Below, piece after piece: positions 5,903-5,937 of a stretch of DNA of 5,937 nt (positions within the stretch are counted from its first letter, which is position 1; each line of letters starts with the position of its first letter). The position numbers were made by a program, and so were the translations under genes. The notes below the pieces were generated by a model. That model did no database searches. It was not told the DNA's origin and saw only the letters and a list, made by a program, of their open reading frames with translations. Origin of the DNA: Candidatus Mcinerneyibacteriota bacterium (GTDB lineage: Bacteria; AUK180; JAQVHJ01); the NCBI GenBank assembly GCA_030630935.1, contig DAOVMD010000214.1, forward strand, positions 1-5,937, given 5' to 3'.

Positions 5903-5937
5903 CTCGCTTCGCTCAAACTTTTTTATTTGACAGAGAA
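5903..5937 (+). repeat. 35-bp direct repeat, copy 2 (reaches window edge)
   Basis: Exact copy of 5753-5787, starting 150 bp further on. The match runs to the last base of the window, so the true repeat may be longer. Whether it is a tandem array, a dispersed repeat or the edge of an inserted element cannot be decided here. Confidence 0.85.

Larger units (their letters stand above)
5572..5937. other. Repeat-rich intergenic region after the transporter; no gene seen
   Basis: This A-rich stretch contains a degenerate dispersed palindromic repeat, two exact copies of a 35-bp repeat and a weak 7-bp hairpin (5846-5852 with 5860-5866, one G-T pair). An inverted pair TTAAAAAAG (5551-5559) and CTTTTTTAA (5592-5600) flanks the transporter stop, but it is nearly all A/T with a long loop, so I do not call it a terminator. 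No convincing coding frame was found. Confidence 0.65.

Overview
The window comes from an AT-rich bacterial chromosome with sigma-70-type promoters (TTGACA/TATAAT boxes with 17-nt spacers). A Hanks-type kinase, a MiaB homologue and dispersed palindromic repeats fit a free-living or environmental bacterium with a moderately large accessory genome. The promoters are not of the Bacteroidetes type. No rRNA or other phylogenetic marker is present, so I do not assign a phylum. An uncultured low-GC candidate phylum is only a guess.

Layout. On the minus strand, reading from 3800 down to 1, a strong promoter drives a tightly packed three-gene operon. The first gene is a membrane-anchored pseudokinase with two B-box-like zinc fingers and a C-terminal helical-repeat domain (3735-1522). 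The second is an apparently active Ser/Thr protein kinase with one membrane segment and a C-terminal TPR-like domain (1522-68). The third is the first 22 codons of miaB, a tRNA methylthiotransferase (68-1, cut by the window edge). Both junctions are one-base stop/start overlaps (TAATG and TGATG), so translation is probably coupled. Divergently, on the plus strand, a consensus promoter directs a major facilitator superfamily transporter. Its ATG falls where transcription should begin, which predicts a leaderless mRNA.

The divergent intergenic region (3801-4150) holds five short, near-perfect hairpins. One has the 5'-GTAG foot typical of REP elements mobilised by RAYT transposases. The region after the transporter (5572-5937) has no convincing gene. 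It holds a degenerate CATTGCGAG-type dispersed repeat, an exact 35-bp direct repeat whose copies start 150 bp apart, and poly-A-rich sequence.

How the genes may work together (inference): the kinase and pseudokinase share the order kinase fold - membrane segment - C-terminal TPR-like domain, and a similar C-terminal segment (PGSSEI...LAxY). They look like an ancient duplication in which one copy lost catalysis and gained zinc fingers and a coiled coil. They may form one membrane signalling complex, with the pseudokinase as scaffold or allosteric regulator. The co-transcribed miaB may simply share expression or may be linked to the kinase output. The sequence cannot tell these apart.
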